Shown here: piece by piece, positions 6,447 to 8,109 of the stretch
Position numbering within the stretch: position 1 is the stretch's first letter
Layout: the number at the start of each line of letters is the position of its first letter
Assembly: GCA_026985775.1 (NCBI GenBank)
Contig: JALSPV010000109.1
Location: forward strand, 1 to 8,109
Reading direction: 5' to 3'
From: Candidatus Aenigmatarchaeota archaeon
Lineage (GTDB): Archaea; Aenigmatarchaeota; Aenigmatarchaeia; Aenigmatarchaeales; SZUA-1535
DNA length: 8,109 nucleotides
Translations under genes and position numbers: made by a program
Notes under the pieces: model-generated
What the model saw: the letters and a program-made list of their open reading frames with translations, nothing else
What the model was told of the DNA's origin: nothing
Databases searched by the model: none

Positions 6447-7059
6447 GGATATTCACCCTTTTTCTTTTACCTAACCCGCCTGGATAAACAAAATCAAAAG
6501 AGATTATTCCGTTCTTCGCTTTTTCAGTTGTATTTAAAACTCTTACTATCACGAACCCGCGGGTTGGAGAGGAGAGAGTTACATTGACAACATTACTTCC
6601 TTGGGAAAAAAAAGGTGTAATATTCTCGCTCACTATTTCTTTTCCATAAAGCCTTTTCACGTAATTTCCATTCACATATATTTCAAAGTTTTCTGTCTCT
6701 GAAGAAAAAATATCGAGAAATACATTTCCATTAGAGTAATTTACAGAAAGTAAGGTAAAGGGAAAAGATAGATTTGCAAAATATAGCTTTTCTTTTTCCT
6801 CAAAGACACTTACATTTTGCAAGGGAAAAAGATTTTTAGCAAATGTAAAAATTTCTGAAATGTTTTGCTTAAAATGACAAGCTAAACATGCGTCATATGC
6901 AAAGTATTTTAAAATCGCACTTTTTTGTACCGAAAAGTTTTGCCCTGTTCTTTCGCTTGCAGAGTGAAAAAGGAAGAGAAGAACAGAGAAAAGAAATATA
7001 AGCGAAAATATGGCTTCGGCGCTTCTCAATCCCATAAAACCTTTGCTTCTCAGCTCCAT
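6427..7059 (-). CDS. Pilin-like surface protein with CxxCH motif and beta-sandwich-like C-terminus
   Basis: Unrecognised protein of 210 aa. The N-terminus MELRSKGFMGLRSAEAIF leads into a hydrophobic helix (about 16-31). Two class III cleavage sites are possible: after G7, or after G10, which would put E15 at the conserved +5 position of type IV pilins. Residues 57-62 read ACLACH, a CxxCH haem c-type motif in the helix following the anchor. The ectodomain has eight sequons and is rich in Phe (24 of 210 residues). Residues about 124-162 (IYVNGNYV, then ENITPFF and GSNVVNVTLS) resemble the 'NG ... dIT ... GxN' pattern of jelly-roll carbohydrate-binding sandwiches. ATGs at 7065 and 7035 are also in frame; 7059 is preferred because AGGTG (7067-7071) lies 7 nt before it and only 1 nt before 7065. 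It overlaps the upstream gene by 10 nt. Confidence 0.7.
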   Translation of the reverse strand: MELRSKGFMGLRSAEAIFSLIFLFSVLLFLFHSASERTGQNFSVQKSAILKYFAYDACLACHFKQNISEIFTFAKNLFPLQNVSVFEEKEKLYFANLSFPFTLLSVNYSNGNVFLDIFSSETENFEIYVNGNYVKRLYGKEIVSENITPFFSQGSNVVNVTLSSPTRGFVIVRVLNTTEKAKNGIISFDFVYPGGLGKRKRVNIHVSLAE

Positions 7060-8109
7060 ACCCATACACCTGTAAATATTTTGAATATTCCGCTATCGTT
7101 TAAAAACAACAAAGGAATTTCCTTTTTAATAACAGTGCCATATGCAGGAATGTTTTCTCCGAAGGTAATGCCATTTATCTCTATGCGCGATTGAGAAATG
7201 TTAAGATTTGCGTTATTTAATGTTATATCAGAAATAACATCCATGCACTCTGGTGGGGATAACAAACACCTTGAAAAGAACGCTACACTTTCATTCTTTG
7301 CTAAAGTATAATTTCCTCTGTGGAAAAAAACTTCCATTTTTTCTGGAAAAGAAAAGTTTAATAAAAGCGTTGTATTGTTCAAATTCTGAATAGATAGATT
7401 TGCATTATTTGCTATAAACGATATTCCTATGGAAGAGTTGTAGAATGAAAAGAAGTTACCCGGTTTGGTAAGGTTCGTGATTTCCGTGCAGTTGTAAAGA
7501 ACACCATCTATATAGCAGTAATTGAAAAACATTATTCTAAATTCTATTGTAGAGTTTGTGAAAACCCACATTCTTGGGGAGAACGAATCACAGGAAATTT
7601 TTGCTTTATCAAAAATCGCAAGTGCTTGAGTTTCATCTCTTTCTGTTTTCAGAAGTGTTGATGTGAAAATAGAAGATGGCTGAGCAAGAAGCTCTTTACC
7701 AAGGTATTTTATTGAAAGAAGATGTGTAGAGTTAAAGGTTATGTTCAGCAACGAATTCCCTATACTTGTGCTTGAATTCCAGCTATCTCCCTTTACAGTT
7801 GAGAAAGGATAATTCGCTTTTATCAAAAGCGTTGAATTGCATGAATCATAGAGAAATCTCAGTTTTGTACCAAGCTTTACCCATACTCTTTTTTCTCCAC
7901 CAGAAACTACTGTAAAATTGTTTGTGGTATTGAAAAATACCTCACAGGGATAATTGTAGACACAGCTTTTTGTCTGAGTAAAGGCTTTATAAATACATGC
8001 TTTTTGTTTGAGAGAATCGAGAAACGCTTCAACAGAATACAGAGCGGAATAAAGAGTTTCCCCGAGAGAGCTTGTATTACTTCTTACGAAGTTGCTAAGA
8101 TAAACAAAG
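7050..8109 (-). CDS. Cysteine-rich, sequon-rich surface protein, 5' partial
   Basis: The frame is open to the right edge, so the true start lies beyond it; 352 residues are visible. A TTG at 7826 is not a credible start, because the sequence upstream is coding-like and holds the same compositional pattern. The first visible stretch (about residues 1-45) looks like an amphipathic helix, as follows the membrane anchor in pilins; a class III leader is therefore expected just outside the window, but this is inference. The rest is predicted beta-rich, with nine cysteines and about 19 overlapping-counted N-x-S/T sequons, the densest in the window. No enzyme motif was found and no family was recognised. 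It is translated into the next pilin-like gene with a 10-nt overlap, so it belongs to the same surface-protein operon. Confidence 0.7.
   Translation of the reverse strand, partial: FVYLSNFVRSNTSSLGETLYSALYSVEAFLDSLKQKACIYKAFTQTKSCVYNYPCEVFFNTTNNFTVVSGGEKRVWVKLGTKLRFLYDSCNSTLLIKANYPFSTVKGDSWNSSTSIGNSLLNITFNSTHLLSIKYLGKELLAQPSSIFTSTLLKTERDETQALAIFDKAKISCDSFSPRMWVFTNSTIEFRIMFFNYCYIDGVLYNCTEITNLTKPGNFFSFYNSSIGISFIANNANLSIQNLNNTTLLLNFSFPEKMEVFFHRGNYTLAKNESVAFFSRCLLSPPECMDVISDITLNNANLNISQSRIEINGITFGENIPAYGTVIKKEIPLLFLNDSGIFKIFTGVWVWS

Noticed and set aside
7824..7826. TTG as the start of the rightmost surface protein
   Set aside because: The frame runs without a stop to the window edge, with the same Cys and sequon-rich composition, so the start is outside.

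Overview
This window looks archaeal. Three things point that way: pilin-type class III leader peptides (one begins MKGVSPLIAG, the common archaeal type IV pilin start), a BRE/TATA-like element rather than a bacterial -35/-10 pair, and Shine-Dalgarno sites of the GGTG(A) type placed 6-7 nt before ATG in front of six genes. The DNA is AT-rich and almost fully coding. The genes do not fix the lineage; a DPANN-type or other uncultivated archaeon is plausible, but that is a guess.

Layout. On the + strand, a polysaccharide/oligosaccharide flippase (5' end outside the window) is followed after 23 nt by a ROK-family sugar kinase. It meets, tail to tail with an 18-nt overlap, a minus-strand pair: a HAD-superfamily phosphatase (4067-3129) and a PfkB/fructokinase-like sugar kinase (3111-2170), 17 nt apart. 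The one sizeable non-coding gap (4068-4226, 159 nt) holds the probable promoter of this pair, a 17-bp palindrome with extra half-sites, and the T-rich terminator of the next unit. From the right edge to 4227, all on the minus strand, runs a tightly packed unit: a cysteine-rich surface protein (5' end outside the window), three pilin-like membrane-anchored proteins with start/stop overlaps, and last a family II (Mn-dependent, DHH) inorganic pyrophosphatase, ppaC.

How they may work together. The right half looks like a cassette of minor-pilin or pseudopilin-like proteins forming an extracellular structure; their assembly ATPase, platform protein and prepilin peptidase are not in the window. These proteins are densely packed with N-x-S/T sequons, while the cytoplasmic proteins have almost none, which fits N-glycosylated surface proteins. 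The flippase at the left edge could serve surface-glycan export, but the link is only inferred. The two sugar kinases and the phosphatase suggest sugar-phosphate metabolism. A shared 13-nt promoter-like sequence upstream of the ROK gene and of the HAD-PfkB pair hints at common control.

Most worth checking: the pilin-like cassette, including one protein with a CxxCH haem-type motif, and the GAAATTT dyad at the sugar-kinase promoter. Several starts were moved from the longest open frame using Shine-Dalgarno spacing and gene overlaps.
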